The translations under genes and the position numbers were made by a program. A DNA stretch of 15,568 nt, taken from Flavobacteriaceae bacterium (GTDB lineage Bacteria; Bacteroidota; Bacteroidia; Flavobacteriales; Flavobacteriaceae). The stretch covers positions 1 to 15,568 of the forward strand of contig JAURBD010000032.1 in the NCBI GenBank assembly GCA_030829155.1. Direction: 5' to 3'. A model generated the notes under the pieces. That model saw nothing but the letters and a program-made list of their open reading frames with translations, searched no databases and was not told the DNA's origin. Within the stretch, counting starts at the first letter, position 1, and each line of letters opens with the position of its first letter. This document shows, in pieces, positions 14,437 to 15,568 of this stretch.

Positions 14437-15024
14437 ATGTTTACAGGAATCATAGAAGGTTTTGGGGAAGTAAAAAAATTGGTGCAAGAAAACGATAACC
14501 TTCATATTACTATGGAAAGTGGTCTCACTAATGAATTGAAAATAGACCAAAGTGTTGCTCATAATGGAGTGTGTTTGACTGTTGTTAAGATTAACAAAAA
14601 TCAATACACTGTTACTGCAATAAAAGAGAGTTTGGACAAAACCAACCTTAACAGTTTAAGTGTAGGTTCTAAAGTAAATTTGGAACGCGCCATGAAATTA
14701 GGGGCTCGATTGGACGGTCATATTGTACAAGGTCATGTAGATCAAGTTGGAAAATGCACCCAAATTGAAGAAACTGGGGGCAGTTGGTATTTTAAATTTG
14801 AATACGATGCTACTCAAAAAAACATGACTATTGAAAAAGGATCCATCACAATCAATGGGGTTAGTTTAACTGTCATTGACTCTGGGATTTCAAATTTTTC
14901 TGTAGCCATTATCCCCTACACATATGAGCATACAAACTTTCATCAATTTGAATTGGAAACAGAAGTGAATTTAGAATTTGATGTTGTAGGTAAATATATT
15001 GCCAAAATGCAACTATTGAATTAA
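14437..15024 (+). CDS. ribE: Riboflavin synthase, alpha subunit
   Basis: Dismutates two molecules of 6,7-dimethyl-8-ribityllumazine to riboflavin, the last step of vitamin B2 synthesis. The 195-residue protein has the family start M-F-T-G-I-I-E and two lumazine-binding domains, visible as an internal duplication: N-G-V-C-L-T-V at 43-49 and N-G-V-S-L-T-V at 140-146, with A-R-L-D-G-H-I-V-Q-G-H-V-D at the domain junction. The frame continues upstream to a TTG at 14371, but that extension would overlap pdxA and is not family-like; ATG 14437 is the canonical start. No FMN riboswitch fits into the 57-base gap upstream. Confidence 0.98.
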   Translation: MFTGIIEGFGEVKKLVQENDNLHITMESGLTNELKIDQSVAHNGVCLTVVKINKNQYTVTAIKESLDKTNLNSLSVGSKVNLERAMKLGARLDGHIVQGHVDQVGKCTQIEETGGSWYFKFEYDATQKNMTIEKGSITINGVSLTVIDSGISNFSVAIIPYTYEHTNFHQFELETEVNLEFDVVGKYIAKMQLLN

Positions 15025-15051
15025 GATTAAGGCGACATCCAAACAAATTTG

Positions 15052-15059
15052 TAACTTCG
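15052..15059 (+). promoter_or_regulatory. Weak -7-like box before the antiporter gene
   Basis: TAACTTCG differs from TAnnTTTG by one base and lies 14 bases before the ATG at 15074. No TTTG occurs at the proper distance, so read-through from ribE is equally possible. Confidence 0.25.
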
Positions 15060-15073
15060 AAAAAACTAAATTT

Positions 15074-15568
15074 ATGGGTGTCTTAGAATTATCAACAGTC
15101 TTACTACTATTAGCATCTTTCTTTTCAATAATAAATTTAAGAATACTGAAGTTACCTCAAACTATAGGATTGATGGTCTTAGCAATAGCATTATCCATTT
15201 TTATTTTAGCAATTGGACTTGTGTTTCCTTCAATTTTAGACTCCGTCTCTAATATCGTTAAAAGTTTTGATTTTGAAATACTCTTGATAGACATTATGCT
15301 TCCTTTTTTGCTTTTTGCGGGAGCTATTAGTGTTAATGTTCATGAATTGTTAAAGGATAAAATTACCATTCTTCTTCTGGCCACATTTGGTGTTTTGTTC
15401 TCAACATTTGTAGTTGGAACTGGGATTCATTGGTTGGTTGAACAACCTATTTTCAATCTAAATACTCTGGGGTTGAGTTATGTGGATTGTTTGCTTTTTG
15501 GGGCATTAATCGCTCCAACAGATCCAATTGCTGTTCTTGCAATGGTCAAGAAAATGAATTTATCCGTA
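15074..15568 (+). CDS. CPA1-type cation/proton antiporter, N-terminal part (runs off the window)
   Basis: The open frame from ATG 15074 continues to the last base without a stop, giving 165 residues. It is strongly hydrophobic, with about five membrane segments (roughly residues 3-20, 31-53, 72-88, 98-118 and 137-158). L-P-F-L-L-F-A-G-A-I followed by F-G-A-L-I-A-P-T-D-P-I-A-V-L is the core signature of CPA1 Na+(K+)/H+ antiporters of the NhaP/YjcE type; the Asp in T-D-P belongs to the conserved ion path. The second half, with the rest of the transport core and any cytosolic tail, lies outside, so the exact subfamily and ion cannot be told. It follows ribE by 49 bases on the same strand. Confidence 0.92.
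   Translation, partial: MGVLELSTVLLLLASFFSIINLRILKLPQTIGLMVLAIALSIFILAIGLVFPSILDSVSNIVKSFDFEILLIDIMLPFLLFAGAISVNVHELLKDKITILLLATFGVLFSTFVVGTGIHWLVEQPIFNLNTLGLSYVDCLLFGALIAPTDPIAVLAMVKKMNLSV

Overview
The window is a dense, AT-rich stretch of bacterial chromosome that looks like a member of the Bacteroidota, most likely a (marine) flavobacterium. Four things point there: protein-level signatures (a DUF3108 protein next to a LysM-like/M23 lipoprotein, a GPHVC-type M23 motif, short RsmI, zinc-ligand-poor thymidine kinase and L32); promoter boxes of the TTTG / TAnnTTTG type rather than TTGACA/TATAAT; few Shine-Dalgarno sequences; and the gene order pdxA-yceD-rpmF-fabH-accB-accC. I saw no tRNA, rRNA, CRISPR array, insertion sequence or phage gene. 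It reads as core housekeeping DNA.

Layout. (1) 1-3297, plus strand: the 3' end of a DUF3108 gene, an M23-type lipoprotein, then pgi. (2) 3294-6633, minus strand, transcribed leftwards: a conserved-looking hypothetical, a DoxX-like membrane protein, rsmI and recJ, tightly packed; recJ and pgi converge and share the four bases CTAG as their two stop codons. (3) 6712-9525, plus strand: tdk and alr (overlapping ATGA), then asd with its own strong promoter match. (4) 9542-14379, minus strand: pdxA, yceD (DUF177), rpmF, a terminator hairpin, then fabH, accB and accC. (5) 14437-15568, plus strand: ribE, divergent from pdxA, and the 5' part of a CPA1-type cation/proton antiporter that runs off the end.

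How the genes fit together. fabH, accB and accC cover the start of fatty-acid synthesis: biotin carboxylase and its carrier make part of the malonyl-CoA machinery, and FabH performs the first condensation. alr and asd both feed cell-wall precursors (D-alanine; aspartate semialdehyde towards diaminopimelate), and the M23 lipoprotein may act on the finished wall. rsmI, rpmF and yceD are ribosome genes. pdxA and ribE make cofactors (PLP, riboflavin); PLP is also the cofactor of Alr. tdk and recJ serve nucleotide salvage and DNA repair.

I found no convincing undescribed system. The points most worth a second look are the inverted repeat between the rpmF terminator and fabH, the Cys in place of a zinc-ligand His in the M23 protein, the shared stop codons of pgi/recJ, and the uncharacterised 201-residue protein.
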